In this document: piece after piece, positions 35,026 through 43,490 of the stretch
Layout: each line of letters opens with the position of its first letter
How positions within the stretch are numbered: position 1 is the first letter of the stretch
DNA from: OMPR01 sp965183835
GTDB lineage: Bacteria; Pseudomonadota; Alphaproteobacteria; Rhodobacterales; Rhodobacteraceae
DNA length: 64,000 nucleotides
Direction of reading: 5' to 3'
Assembly: GCA_965183835.1 (NCBI GenBank)
Contig: CBCYME010000021.1
Span: 1-64,000 of the forward strand
Notes under the pieces: model-generated
What the model saw: only the letters and a program-made list of their open reading frames with translations
Told to the model about the DNA's origin: nothing
The model's database searches: none
Made by a program: the position numbers and the translations under genes

Positions 35026-36092
35026 TACCCCAGTTCGCGGGCCAGAATATCCATCAGGCGCTGTGCCTCGGTCACACCCAAATCGCGACCCGCAACCCGA
35101 AATCGGACACCGTCTGGCGAGACTTCGGCATCCAATTTGCCACCACTCGTCAACGTGCGCGCCGACAGTCGGGTGATCTGTTGTGGGCGCCCCCCCCGGG
35201 ATTTATCCTTGGGGCCAACCGGGGTTCCGGCCAACGCCGTATCCAGCACCTTCCATTCGCCTTTGGCATCCGAGGCATCCGACCCATCCAACGCATCGCG
35301 CAATCTCGATTGCGCCCCGTCCCGCAATGCAGCGGCCAGTTGCAACCCGGATTTTTCCGACAGTGACACTGGGAACCGCAACAGATCCCCCAACGCCTCG
35401 TGCACCATTGCGAAACTGCGCACTTTGGATCGTTTGGCTTTGGACGCCGCTGCAAACAACACATCGACCGCCGCCTCGACCGAGGGAAACACCCCCTGCC
35501 CGGCTGCCAGAACCGCAATCCGTCCGCGCTCATAATGGCTCAGGTTTGAGCGCATTTCGTTTTCTTCGACCATCGAGACATAGGCCGTGGCCCCGGCCCC
35601 GGCATCACGGACAAAAGCCGGGATATCAGCAAACGTCGGGTCGGTGATCGCCAACTGCCGAAAGGCCATCAACCGCCGATATCCGGAAATCAATCCAAAC
35701 CCTTCCGGTGTTGGGGTCACCTCGATCGGGGTGCGTAATCCATTTGCACGCAGCGAGATCACCAGCTCTTGCATGGCTTCTTCGTCTTCGGTCATGCGGT
35801 CGCGGCGAATGAAATCCGCCTCGATTTGATCCAAAGGAATGCGTTGCGCCACAAGGCCGGCAGCGGTCGCATCGCGCCAGCGCCCGGCGTCGCCTTGGTC
35901 CTGTGCCAGAGCCACACGATCTGTCACCGCCGCCATGCCAGACAAGCGCGCCGCCTCGGCCGCAACCTGCGCAATCGGTGGGGTCGCAGATGTGTTTTCA
36001 AAAGGGCTAAGGCTGGGTTTCGTGGCGAAACCTGCCTCGAGCTGTTCCAGTTCCGCCGCATCAGGCGCGCTTAGACGTCTACGTTTAGCCAT
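35025..36092 (-). CDS. parB: ParB-family plasmid partition protein
   Basis: A 355-residue centromere-binding protein. The ParB/Srx N-terminal domain includes RIPLDQIEADFIRRDRM, LRTPIEVTPTPEGFGLISGYRRLMAF (the box equivalent to GERRxxA) and NEMRSNLSHYERGRIAVLA. A central HTH region follows, and the C-terminus should dimerise. ATG 36092 is chosen: it has GGAGGAG upstream and overlaps the parA stop by 8 bp, so the two are co-translated. It should bind the GTTTCG-N3-CGAAAC palindromes, one of which lies inside its own N-terminal coding part. Confidence 0.9.
   Translation of the reverse strand: MAKRRRLSAPDAAELEQLEAGFATKPSLSPFENTSATPPIAQVAAEAARLSGMAAVTDRVALAQDQGDAGRWRDATAAGLVAQRIPLDQIEADFIRRDRMTEDEEAMQELVISLRANGLRTPIEVTPTPEGFGLISGYRRLMAFRQLAITDPTFADIPAFVRDAGAGATAYVSMVEENEMRSNLSHYERGRIAVLAAGQGVFPSVEAAVDVLFAAASKAKRSKVRSFAMVHEALGDLLRFPVSLSEKSGLQLAAALRDGAQSRLRDALDGSDASDAKGEWKVLDTALAGTPVGPKDKSRGGRPQQITRLSARTLTSGGKLDAEVSPDGVRFRVAGRDLGVTEAQRLMDILARELG
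36017..36031. repeat. Putative partition site, copy 2 (GTTTCG-TGG-CGAAAC)
   Basis: The 15-bp palindrome lies within the coding sequence of parB, spanning the codons for GFATK. A partition site inside parB is unusual but occurs in other systems. Confidence 0.7.
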
Positions 36093-37470
36093 TCTCTGCT
36101 CCTCCCATGTTTGCATCGCGCCACCAGCAGCCAATCAGCAGCTGTTTAAATTCCGCATATGTCCGGTCAAAGGTTTCGCGCCCGCGCACATAGGTGTCGC
36201 GGTTGAATTCCCGGTAATCCGCTTCGTAGATCCCGTTGACCTGTTCGCCGGCCTGCCCAACCAAGGCGGTGTAATCCTGACGGTAGGCATTCATGAAATC
36301 CCCGAAATAGGCTTGGATTACATTCGCCATGTCGGTTTGCTGGCTGGCATCAAACCGGGTGATGATTGCGCGAACCACGTCCCATTCGAATTTGATCTCT
36401 GGCAGACCTGCAGCGCGTTGGGCGGCATTTTCGCCATCTTCGATGCTGGCGAATGTGGTATAGAGCATGTCGAAAAACCGACCCGTCGAGTCGAACTCAA
36501 GAAACGAGGCCCCAAGTGGGACCAACAGAATGTCAGCCGCCGCCAGCGCGTTGATGGTCAGATAGCCGAGGGCAGGGGGCGTATCCAGGAATACGATATC
36601 GTATTCGTCCAAGATGCCTTCGCCTTCGAGGAAATTGGTCAAGCCATCCCAAAGCGGCCAAGACCGCAGACCCATGCGCCAGACCGGGATTTGGAATTCC
36701 GCCCAATACAGATTCAGCTGCGCACCAATCAGATCAATGTTGGGCCAGTGGGTTTTCTGGATGACATCCTTTGGCGTGATCTTCAGCGCCTCTTGCAAGG
36801 TTTCGTCCAGTGCGATTTCCGGCTCACCTGCCGCGACGCGTACTGTGTTTTCCTGCATCACCGCCTTGGCGTAGTCCTTGGCGATCAATGGAAAAACTGT
36901 CTGCCATTCATCCGCAACCTTACCGCCAAGGATTGAGGTCATTGATCCTTGGGAATCCAGGTCAATCACCAGAACCTTGTAGCCATCCAAGGCAGCGGAC
37001 ATGGCCAGATGCGCGGCGGTGCTGGTTTTCCCGACGCCGCCTTTGAAGTTCGCGACCGACACGACCTTGGCGGGTTGTCCCTCGGGACGGTAAGGCAAGT
37101 ATTCTTTGGTGCTGATCCCTTCGCTGGCGAAATGCTGGCGCAGGGTCAGGACCTCTTCCAATGTAAACCATTTCGATCCGCCTTCTCCTTCGCCCTCGGG
37201 GAGGTCGGGATTTGCTTTTAGCACCCGGCGCAGATGGGCGGGTGCAACGGGGATCAGGTATTTGGTGATTTCCCAGATCGAGAATTTGCGCAGGCGTTTT
37301 TCACCGTCGGGGGCGTATCCCCGGCGGGCCAGATCTTCGCGGCCTTTGCCGCAAAATGCGGCCGCTTTCGCGAATCGGGTGGTGCCGATAGGGTCGGGAA
37401 GACGCTTGGCTGCGGTCTCGGGGTCAAGGTTTAAATAGGGTGGCAGAGGAGGTGGGGGTGTTTTGCTCAC
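36085..37470 (-). CDS. parA: ParA-family ATPase, plasmid partition
   Basis: A 461-residue ParA with an N-terminal DNA-binding extension (RKFSIWEITKYLIPVAPAHLRRVL, residues 61-84) of the type Ia class, followed by the deviant Walker A KGGVGKTS at 143-150 and the IDLDSQGSMTS and DIVFLDTPPALGYLTINAL motifs. It moves plasmid copies together with ParB and probably represses its own promoter. GTG 37470 (MSKTPPPP) is chosen because the frame upstream contains an inverted repeat and a partition site rather than protein-like sequence. Divergent from repB. Confidence 0.92.
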   Translation of the reverse strand: MSKTPPPPLPPYLNLDPETAAKRLPDPIGTTRFAKAAAFCGKGREDLARRGYAPDGEKRLRKFSIWEITKYLIPVAPAHLRRVLKANPDLPEGEGEGGSKWFTLEEVLTLRQHFASEGISTKEYLPYRPEGQPAKVVSVANFKGGVGKTSTAAHLAMSAALDGYKVLVIDLDSQGSMTSILGGKVADEWQTVFPLIAKDYAKAVMQENTVRVAAGEPEIALDETLQEALKITPKDVIQKTHWPNIDLIGAQLNLYWAEFQIPVWRMGLRSWPLWDGLTNFLEGEGILDEYDIVFLDTPPALGYLTINALAAADILLVPLGASFLEFDSTGRFFDMLYTTFASIEDGENAAQRAAGLPEIKFEWDVVRAIITRFDASQQTDMANVIQAYFGDFMNAYRQDYTALVGQAGEQVNGIYEADYREFNRDTYVRGRETFDRTYAEFKQLLIGCWWRDANMGGAENG

Positions 37471-37487
37471 TGTCGGTGCCTCAGTAA

Positions 37488-37529
37488 ATGTTCGCCTTTT
37501 TGGCGTATATATCCGAGAATAGCGAACAT
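37488..37529. promoter_or_regulatory. Inverted repeat in the parA promoter region
   Basis: ATGTTCGC (37488-37495) and its complement GCGAACAT (37522-37529) flank an AT-rich centre with GTATATATCC, 18 bp before the parA GTG. It is a likely promoter with a ParA autorepression operator. Confidence 0.55.
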
Positions 37530-37587
37530 AGAAAAATGGCGCCAGCAAATCATACGAAATATGGTGATATTGCAGAACTCCGTGGCG

Positions 37588-37602
37588 GTTTCGTGACGAA
37601 AC
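37588..37602. repeat. Putative partition site, copy 3 (GTTTCG-TGA-CGAAAC)
   Basis: The 15-bp palindrome lies upstream of parA in non-coding DNA between the parA promoter and the replication origin. Of the four copies this is in the most typical centromere position. Confidence 0.75.
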
Positions 37603-37711
37603 CCTAGATCCTAAGGACAAATAAGCAGCAACAAAGAGTTTATTTATTTTAGGATGTTTAGAATATTTAGGCGTATAAACTTGAATAATTATAATATGTT
37701 AGCTTGGTTTG
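37603..37711. other. AT-rich region beside the iterons (possible DNA-unwinding element)
   Basis: A strikingly AT-rich stretch (for example TTTATTTATTTTAGG and AATAATTATAATATG) just before the first iteron, without coding potential. In iteron plasmids such a segment next to the repeats is where the strands first open. TTATCAACA at 37906-37914, one mismatch from a DnaA box, lies on the other side. Confidence 0.6.
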
Positions 37712-37821
37712 GGGACCCGTAATCAGGTTAAAGGGAACCCATTTGCAGGGTTAAAGGTACCTGATTACGGGATCATAGGTACCTGGATACAGGAAGAAGG
37801 GTCCCAATTCACGGGAGAGAT
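37712..37821. repeat. oriV: Five tandem 22-bp iterons (origin of replication)
   Basis: Five direct repeats begin at exactly 22-bp intervals: 37712, 37734, 37756, 37778 and 37800. Each has a conserved 16-bp core of the type GGNACCYRNTTRCRGG (for example GGTACCTGATTACGGG and GGTACCTGGATACAGG) followed by a variable 6-bp spacer. Two helical turns per repeat and the position before a Rep_3-like initiator gene identify them as iterons. Confidence 0.88.
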
Positions 37822-37940
37822 TGGAGCGCCTTAAATCAGCCAAATATGGTCTATTTTTTGCTCGTTTTCGCGCTGTTGAGGGCCGAATTGCGCTTGCGCC
37901 GAGTCTTATCAACAGGTAGGCATGGCGATCTTGCTGTTAA

Positions 37941-38017
37941 GGTACCTGAATACGGGACGTCTCTATGATGCAGTAAGGAACCTGAAAAGCCGTTGTGCAT
38001 GGGTACCTTTCGTGGCA
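37941..38017. promoter_or_regulatory. Dispersed iteron-like cores in the repB leader
   Basis: GGTACCTGAATACGGG at 37941-37956 is a near copy of the third iteron. Weaker copies GGAACCTGAAAAG (37977) and GGTACCTTTCG (38002) follow before the repB start. They are no longer at 22-bp spacing. Such extra sites in the rep promoter usually serve initiator autorepression. Confidence 0.65.
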
Positions 38018-38047
38018 TACCTATGGAAAACGAGCAGGCCCTTTTTC

Positions 38048-39316
38048 ATGTCCGATACGCAAATAGATATGGACCACCTCAGCGGTGCTTTGCGGCGCGA
38101 GACGGTGAAAAAGAACGTCGCTGCGATCCACATAAGCGGCAAGCTTACATTGCTGCAGCGCAAGTTATCCAACGTCTTGTTGCTCAATGCTTATGACGCG
38201 CTGACGTCGGCCCAAACCCACACCATTGATGCCCGAACATTGGCGATGATGGTGGGATATAACTCTAACGATTTTGACACTCTGCGGGCCAGTTTACGGG
38301 CCTTGGCTGAAACCGTTGCGGAATGGGATATGCTGGATGACAAGGGCCGCCAAGAATGGGGCGTGTCGTCGTTGCTGTCCTTTGCCAAGCTGACGAATGG
38401 GGTTTGTGAATATGCCTATTCCCCGGCCTTGGCGCAAAAACTGCATGACCCGAAAATCTATGCGCTGATCAATGTACATATTCAGCGCAACTTTAGCTCG
38501 GGACATGGGCTGGCGTTGTATGAGAACTGTTATCGGTTTGTACGGACCGGATCGACGGGGTGGTGGACGCTGGAAACCTTTCGCAAGCTGATGGGCGTGG
38601 ATGGATCAAGTTATTACGAAAGCTTCAAACATCTGAACGCCAAGATCATCAAAACCGCTGTGGCCGAGGTGAACAAAAGCGCCGACATTGTGATTGAGCC
38701 TGAGTTCCGGAAAAAGGGGCGTTCGGTGACAGACATTCGGTTCCTGATCCGTGAGAACCCCCAGATGGCGATGTTCCAGATCGATGACAGCGACGGTGTT
38801 CGAAACCTTGGCGTGTACCGGGCGTTACGGGCGCAAGGCGTGTCGGACCGGTTGGCGCGTCAGTGGATCGCGGAACACGGCGAGGCCTATGTGCAGCAAA
38901 AGCTGGACTATATGAAAGGGCAGGGAGATGTGAAATCGACCGTTGGATATTTGTCTGCCGCCCTGCGCGATGATTATTCCGCGACAACGGCGCCAGAGCC
39001 CGACCTGGCCCCCCCCACTGCCGAGGCCATTGCAGCGGCCGCCGCACGCGCTGCTGAAAAGGCCGCCGAAGATCAGGCTTACGAGGCGCGCGCCACGGAA
39101 CGCGCCGCACGGGCGGCCAAATTTGCCATCGTCGAAGAGTTGGTTTCGCGGCGAAACCCGACCCAACGCGATGCAGATAAGCAGTTGTTCATGGCCAGTC
39201 TGAAGGACGACCTAGAGCGCGAAAGCTTTGCCGCGCATGGCTGGCGGTCGGGACTAAATGCTGCGGCCATTTTTGAATTCTGGGCCGACCTGGAGCCGGG
39301 CGCCTTTACAGAGTAA
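38048..39316 (+). CDS. repB: Replication initiator (RepB-type, Rep_3-like)
   Basis: A 422-residue initiator starting MSDTQIDMDHLSGALRRETVKKN. The body shows the two winged-helix pattern of Rep_3/RepB initiators: HISGKLTLLQRKLSNVLLLNAYDAL, then MMVGYNSNDFDTLRASLRALAETV, then LYENCYRFVRTGSTGWWTLETFRKLMGVDG. The C-terminus is Ala/Glu-rich and helical. It should bind the iterons upstream. An in-frame start at 37922 would include iteron-like repeats and is rejected. The end overlaps the convergent lacI-type gene by 11 bp. Confidence 0.9.
   Translation: MSDTQIDMDHLSGALRRETVKKNVAAIHISGKLTLLQRKLSNVLLLNAYDALTSAQTHTIDARTLAMMVGYNSNDFDTLRASLRALAETVAEWDMLDDKGRQEWGVSSLLSFAKLTNGVCEYAYSPALAQKLHDPKIYALINVHIQRNFSSGHGLALYENCYRFVRTGSTGWWTLETFRKLMGVDGSSYYESFKHLNAKIIKTAVAEVNKSADIVIEPEFRKKGRSVTDIRFLIRENPQMAMFQIDDSDGVRNLGVYRALRAQGVSDRLARQWIAEHGEAYVQQKLDYMKGQGDVKSTVGYLSAALRDDYSATTAPEPDLAPPTAEAIAAAAARAAEKAAEDQAYEARATERAARAAKFAIVEELVSRRNPTQRDADKQLFMASLKDDLERESFAAHGWRSGLNAAAIFEFWADLEPGAFTE
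39143..39157. repeat. Putative partition site, copy 4 (GTTTCG-CGG-CGAAAC)
   Basis: The 15-bp palindrome lies inside the 3' part of repB, about 1.5 kb from copy 3. It completes a set bracketing parB, parA, the origin and repB. Confidence 0.7.
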
Positions 39317-40343
39317 CCGAAGGGGCCGGCCCCGTTGTGGCGCGTGTCAGAACCTTAAGCTCACACCGATGGCGAACCAGCGCCGGCTCATCTTCTGAAA
39401 TAGCAGCGCAGATTTCTTCGCCAGCCAACCGCCCGATGCTTTGGGCGGGAATGCGAATGGTTGTCAGGGCGGGTTCCATTTCAGCCGATCCTTTGAAGTC
39501 CCCGATTCCGATGACGGACAGATGATCGGGAATACGCAATCCAAGGGTATGGGCTGCATAGATCACCCCCTGTGCGATCACATCATTCCCACAGAGCAGC
39601 GCCTGCGGGCGTTGGTCGAATGACAATAGATCTGTGGCGGCCTGTTTGGCTTGTTGCAGGTTATAGGGGGCTTCGACCTGCCATCCCTCGGGCACAATGA
39701 TGCCTGCCTGTTCGAGTTCAATCATGGCCCCGTCACGACGGTCGCGCGCGCGGTCATTGCCTGCAACGCTGGGAAACATCGTGCCAATCTGGCGATGCCC
39801 TAGCTCGATCAAGTGGTCTGCCGCCAATCGCCCGGCCTCGGCGTTTTCAGCCCCAACACAAGATATTTCGGACCCTTCGGTAAAGTTCCAGATGGCGATA
39901 CAGGGCACACCCTGTTGTTTGAGCAGTTGAAAGGTCTCTTCGGAATGCTCCAGCCCGATCAGGGCGACACCATCGACCCGGTGTTCCAACAACTTGCGCA
40001 GCACGTCGTATTCTTTGGTTAGGTCGTATCCGTGCGAGGCAAGCAGAGTGGTAAAGCCTTCGGCCTCGATCGCGGTTGAGAAGGCCTGAACCACCTCCGC
40101 AAAGATGGCGTGGTCGATGGTGGGCACGATCAAACCGATGGTGGCGGAGCGTTTTCCATGCATCGCTTGGGCCGCGCGATTGCGGATATATCCCAGCTTT
40201 TTGACCGCCCGATCCACCTTGCGGCGGGTGGTTGGATTCACCAAATCGGGGTGGTTGAAGCAGCGCGATACAGTAGATGCAGATACATTTGCAGCCAGGG
40301 CAACGGCAACAATATCAGATCTAGAGCTTTGTTTTTTAGCCAT
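39306..40343 (-). CDS. LacI-family transcriptional regulator
   Basis: A 345-residue regulator. The N-terminal HTH (DIVAVALAANVSASTVSRCFNHPDLVNPTTRRKVDRAVKKLGYIRN) and hinge are typical of LacI, followed by a periplasmic-binding-protein-like effector domain (ATIGLIVPTIDHAIFAEVVQAF). GntR/LacI regulators of this sort (GntR of gluconate, GulR) often respond to sugar acids or other acids. It is divergent from tctABC-ALDH-ligase and probably regulates that operon. Confidence 0.92.
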   Translation of the reverse strand: MAKKQSSRSDIVAVALAANVSASTVSRCFNHPDLVNPTTRRKVDRAVKKLGYIRNRAAQAMHGKRSATIGLIVPTIDHAIFAEVVQAFSTAIEAEGFTTLLASHGYDLTKEYDVLRKLLEHRVDGVALIGLEHSEETFQLLKQQGVPCIAIWNFTEGSEISCVGAENAEAGRLAADHLIELGHRQIGTMFPSVAGNDRARDRRDGAMIELEQAGIIVPEGWQVEAPYNLQQAKQAATDLLSFDQRPQALLCGNDVIAQGVIYAAHTLGLRIPDHLSVIGIGDFKGSAEMEPALTTIRIPAQSIGRLAGEEICAAISEDEPALVRHRCELKVLTRATTGPAPSVTL

Positions 40344-40368
40344 AAATCACCCCTCCTCAGGTTATTTT

Positions 40369-40396
40369 ATGAAAACATTTGCAATACTATTTTCAT
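40369..40396. promoter_or_regulatory. Candidate LacI-type operator
   Basis: ATGAAAA (40369-40375) and TTTTCAT (40390-40396) form an inverted repeat around CATTTGCAATACTA in the divergent region between lacI and tctA. The central TTGCAA resembles half of a LacI-family palindrome. The assignment is positional. Confidence 0.45.
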
Positions 40397-40458
40397 GGCC
40401 TAGGCTCAATTGTCAACAAAGCTGAGAAAGCACAAGACTTGGGTTGGGAGGCCCCAGA

Positions 40459-41970
40459 ATGGAGTTCATCTACTACTTCGGCGACGTATTCTCGCCCCTC
40501 TCTTTTATGCTGCTGTTAGGCGGCACAATCGGAGGTTTGATCCTTGGGGCAACGCCCGGCCTATCACCCACGATGGCTGTGGCACTGCTCATTCCGTTCA
40601 CCTTTCAACTTGAGGCGGCGCAGGGTCTGATCCTGTTGGGGGCTGCCTATACCTCGACTGTGGCGGGGGGCGCTGTCAGCGCGATCCTACTGAAAATCCC
40701 GGGCGCACCGGCCAATATCGCGACCACGCTTGATGGGCATACGATGGCGAAGAAAGGGCAGGGGGCAAAAGCATTGCAACTGTCGTTCCTGGCCTCGGCT
40801 GTTGGCGGCGTATTTGGGGTGCTGCTGCTGATCTTTCTGACACCGGTTCTGTCAGACTGGGCGCTGGCCTTTGGTCCAAGTCATCTGTTCTGGCTTGCCA
40901 TTCTGGGTGTGACTGTGATCGGGTCTCTGGACTCTGCATCAGTAGTCAAGGGGCTGCTATCGGGCTGTATCGGTCTGTGGCTGGCAACCATCGGCTTTGA
41001 TGACATCATGGGCGCACAGCGGTTTATCTTTCACCCATCCTTGGGCGGCGGCATCAACATTATCGCAGCTTTGATCGGTCTGTTTGCGATCCCACAGGTT
41101 CTGACCATGTTCGCTAAGGGGCGTCAGGTTGACGGGGCCGAGGTGATCGAGGTGCAAAAGCATTCGGTGCTTGCGGCAACACGTGAATTGATCCGCTGGC
41201 CCCGCGCGCTGACGATCGGCACGATTACAGGCTCTGTTATTGGCCTGATCCCCGGTGTTGGTGGGCAGATCGCTGGTCTGGTTGCCTATGACCAATCCAA
41301 AAAGTTCAGCCCTGAAAAAGACAAGTTCGGCACCGGCCACCCCGAAGGTGTGATTGCCGCCGAAGCTGCAAACAACGCAATGGTTGGCCCGTCTCTGGTT
41401 CCGTTGCTGACGCTCTCGATCCCCGGTAGCCCGACGGCTGCGGTTCTGTTGGGCGGCTTGCTGATCCACGGGATTTTCCCGGGTACGGATTTGTTTGACA
41501 ATCACCCCGACGTGGCGTGGACGTTCATCAACTCGATGTTGATCGGTCAGATCCTGATGTGCATCTTTGGCCTGTATGTTGCTGGTCTTGCGGCGCGAGT
41601 TGCTCAGGTGCCTCAGTCGGTTATGGCCGCGGTAGTTCTGTCGCTGTCCGTCTTTGGCGCCTATTCGGTGCAAAGCTCGATGGGCGATGTCTATGTGATG
41701 GCCTGTCTGGGTTTGGGCATGTTCTTTCTGGAACGTTTTGGATTTTCTGCCGCACCGCTGGTGCTGGGTCTGATCCTTGGCCCGATTGCCGAGGCGAACT
41801 TTACCCAAGGGTCGATGATCGCAAACGCCACTGTTGGCCCAGCCAGCTATTTCTTTTCCGGGCCGCTGAACCTGTTCCTGATCTTCGTGGTGGTTGCCTC
41901 AATAGCCTATTCAATCTGGATGGAACTGCGGTCGCGTCGCACCACCACTAAAGAGGAGGTCCTGGCATGA
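40459..41970 (+). CDS. tctA: TTT transporter large permease TctA (first system)
   Basis: A 503-residue polytopic membrane protein of the tripartite tricarboxylate transporter family. Family segments: GGTIGGLILGATPGLSPTMAVALLIPFTF near the start and LIPGVGGQIAGLVAYDQSKK and LVPLLTLSIPGSPTAAVLLGGLLIHG later. ATG 40459 is preceded by GGGAGG. It overlaps tctB by 4 bp. Substrates of the family are small carboxylates and sulfonates; the downstream enzymes suggest a two-carbon acid such as sulfoacetate. Confidence 0.93.
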   Translation: MEFIYYFGDVFSPLSFMLLLGGTIGGLILGATPGLSPTMAVALLIPFTFQLEAAQGLILLGAAYTSTVAGGAVSAILLKIPGAPANIATTLDGHTMAKKGQGAKALQLSFLASAVGGVFGVLLLIFLTPVLSDWALAFGPSHLFWLAILGVTVIGSLDSASVVKGLLSGCIGLWLATIGFDDIMGAQRFIFHPSLGGGINIIAALIGLFAIPQVLTMFAKGRQVDGAEVIEVQKHSVLAATRELIRWPRALTIGTITGSVIGLIPGVGGQIAGLVAYDQSKKFSPEKDKFGTGHPEGVIAAEAANNAMVGPSLVPLLTLSIPGSPTAAVLLGGLLIHGIFPGTDLFDNHPDVAWTFINSMLIGQILMCIFGLYVAGLAARVAQVPQSVMAAVVLSLSVFGAYSVQSSMGDVYVMACLGLGMFFLERFGFSAAPLVLGLILGPIAEANFTQGSMIANATVGPASYFFSGPLNLFLIFVVVASIAYSIWMELRSRRTTTKEEVLA

Positions 41971-42422
41971 GCCGTACACAACATATCATTCCATCGGGCA
42001 TTGTTTTTCTGGTCGGGTGCTGGGTCGCCTGGATCAGTTTCACCCAACAACCGGTTGAGGCCTTTTTGTTCCCGCGCATGATCTCGATGGTCTTTGTAGC
42101 GTTGGCAGGCTGGACCTTTGCCAAGGCCCTGTTGGGGAAATCCAAAGTGGGCCTGGGACTGTCGCGGACAATGGTGATCAACCTGGCACCCGGCCTGCTG
42201 GTCATGCTTGTTTACATCTTTTGGGCGGCCAAGGGGTTGGGGTTTTATACCGCAACCGCCGGGGCCTTTTTCATCCTGCTGTCGCTTTATGACCCGGCGC
42301 CACACTCGGACATAAAAGTATGGGTCAAACGCGGGATCATTACCGCGGTGTTTGTGGCCGTGATGTACGGGCTCTTTGCCCAGTTGCTGAGCGTCTACAC
42401 ACCCCGAGAAGTCCTGTTCTGA
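41967..42422 (+). CDS. tctB: TTT transporter small permease TctB (first system)
   Basis: A 151-residue protein with four hydrophobic segments (GIVFLVGCWVAWISF, MVFVALAGWTFAKALL and others) typical of TctB. It starts within the 3' end of tctA (ATGA overlap) and is followed by the binding-protein gene at 43 bp. Confidence 0.88.
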   Translation: MSRTQHIIPSGIVFLVGCWVAWISFTQQPVEAFLFPRMISMVFVALAGWTFAKALLGKSKVGLGLSRTMVINLAPGLLVMLVYIFWAAKGLGFYTATAGAFFILLSLYDPAPHSDIKVWVKRGIITAVFVAVMYGLFAQLLSVYTPREVLF

Positions 42423-42465
42423 ACCACCGATCACTGGTGGACGCAAATCCAAGGGAGGAAACGCG

Positions 42466-43428
42466 ATGAAGAAACTACTACTGAGTGCTGCACTGGCGGT
42501 AACTGCACTGTCTGGGGGCGCTGCCTTGGCGGACGAATACCCAGAACGCCCCGTCATGATGATGGTGTCGTATGGCGCAGGTGGGGCCACAGATTTCCAA
42601 GCCCGGATCGTGACGATGACGGCTGGCAACGAAGACGCGTTGGGCATGCCCATTGCGATCATCAACAAGCCAGGCGCGGGCGGTCGTGTGGGTTGGAACT
42701 GGTTGGCTACGCAGGCTGATGCAGATGGCTATACACTGGGGGCCTACAACGTGCCTCACTTTATTGCCCAGTCGATCAAGGGCGGCGTCCAGTATTCCAC
42801 CGACAGCTTTGAGCCCATCGCAAACTGGGGCGCGGACCCTGCGGTTTTCGTGGTTAAGGCAGACAGCGACTTCCAGTCGATGGAAGATGTTGTTGCCTTT
42901 GCCAAGGAAAATCCTGGCAAGTTGACGTTCTCGGGTGCGGGTCTGTTTGTGGGTCACCACATCGCTGCGTTGCAGATCGAAAAAGCTGCGGGCGTGAAAA
43001 TGGCCTATATCCCCACCAAAGGTGGCGGTGCAGCGGCGATGAAATCGGTTATCGCGGGCGAAGTTTTGGGCGGCGTAAACAACCTGTCTGATGCGTTCCG
43101 CGCACAGGCGGCGGGCAACGTGCGCATTCTGGGGGTCGCAGATCTTGAGCGCAGCGAGTTCCTGCCAGACGTTCCCACGATGAAGGAACAGGGCCTCGAC
43201 GTAGACAACGCTTCGGTTAACTTCCGTGGTGTGATGGTGCCCAAGGGCACCCCGCAAGAGGTCATCGACCGCTTGGCCGTGTCTGTCCCCGAAATGTTCA
43301 AGAACAGCCGGGTTTCCAAAAAGATGAAAGCTGGCGGATCGCCTATGCACATCATGACACGTGACGAAGTGATCGAGATGTGGGCCGCGCGCGAAGCAAC
43401 CTTGAAAGAGCTGCTTGCCGGACTCTGA
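42466..43428 (+). CDS. tctC: TTT transporter substrate-binding protein TctC (first system)
   Basis: A 320-residue periplasmic protein with a signal peptide (MKKLLLSAALAVTALSGGAALADEYPERPV). The Bug/TctC fold pattern is clear: VSYGAGGATDFQARI near the start, INKPGAGGRVGWNWLATQADADGYTLG, and ending with the VIEMWAAREATLKELL helix. GGAGG lies before ATG 42466. A stem-loop follows the gene. The order A-B-C differs from the second system, which is transcribed C-B-A. Confidence 0.92.
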   Translation: MKKLLLSAALAVTALSGGAALADEYPERPVMMMVSYGAGGATDFQARIVTMTAGNEDALGMPIAIINKPGAGGRVGWNWLATQADADGYTLGAYNVPHFIAQSIKGGVQYSTDSFEPIANWGADPAVFVVKADSDFQSMEDVVAFAKENPGKLTFSGAGLFVGHHIAALQIEKAAGVKMAYIPTKGGGAAAMKSVIAGEVLGGVNNLSDAFRAQAAGNVRILGVADLERSEFLPDVPTMKEQGLDVDNASVNFRGVMVPKGTPQEVIDRLAVSVPEMFKNSRVSKKMKAGGSPMHIMTRDEVIEMWAAREATLKELLAGL

Positions 43429-43445
43429 GTTTTACCGACGCACAG

Positions 43446-43468
43446 GAGGGCGGGATCAGCCCGCCCTC
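43446..43468 (+). terminator. Hairpin between tctC and the acylating ALDH gene
   Basis: A perfect 9-bp GC-rich stem, GAGGGCGGG (43446-43454) with its complement at 43460-43468, and a 5-nt loop. There is no T-run after it. Its place, right after the binding-protein gene, matches the other post-SBP hairpins here; partial readthrough into the enzyme genes is likely. Confidence 0.75.
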
Positions 43469-43490
43469 TGACAACCAATCGAGGATCAAG

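Noticed and set aside
35839..36936. A 365-residue open frame on the plus strand
   Set aside because: Antisense across both parB and parA, spans their junction, and has no start context or family resemblance.
37712..37821. Considered a CRISPR array because of regular direct repeats
   Set aside because: Period 22 bp with 6-bp gaps leaves no spacers, and no cas gene is near; the repeats fit replication iterons.
37922..38047. An upstream in-frame ATG that would lengthen RepB by 42 residues
   Set aside because: The added part is encoded by iteron-like repeats and the promoter region; MSDTQIDMDHL at 38048 is the natural N-terminus.
40957..41808. A 283-residue open frame on the minus strand
   Set aside because: Antisense to tctA; composition (Gln/His/Arg-rich) is typical of a shadow of a membrane protein.
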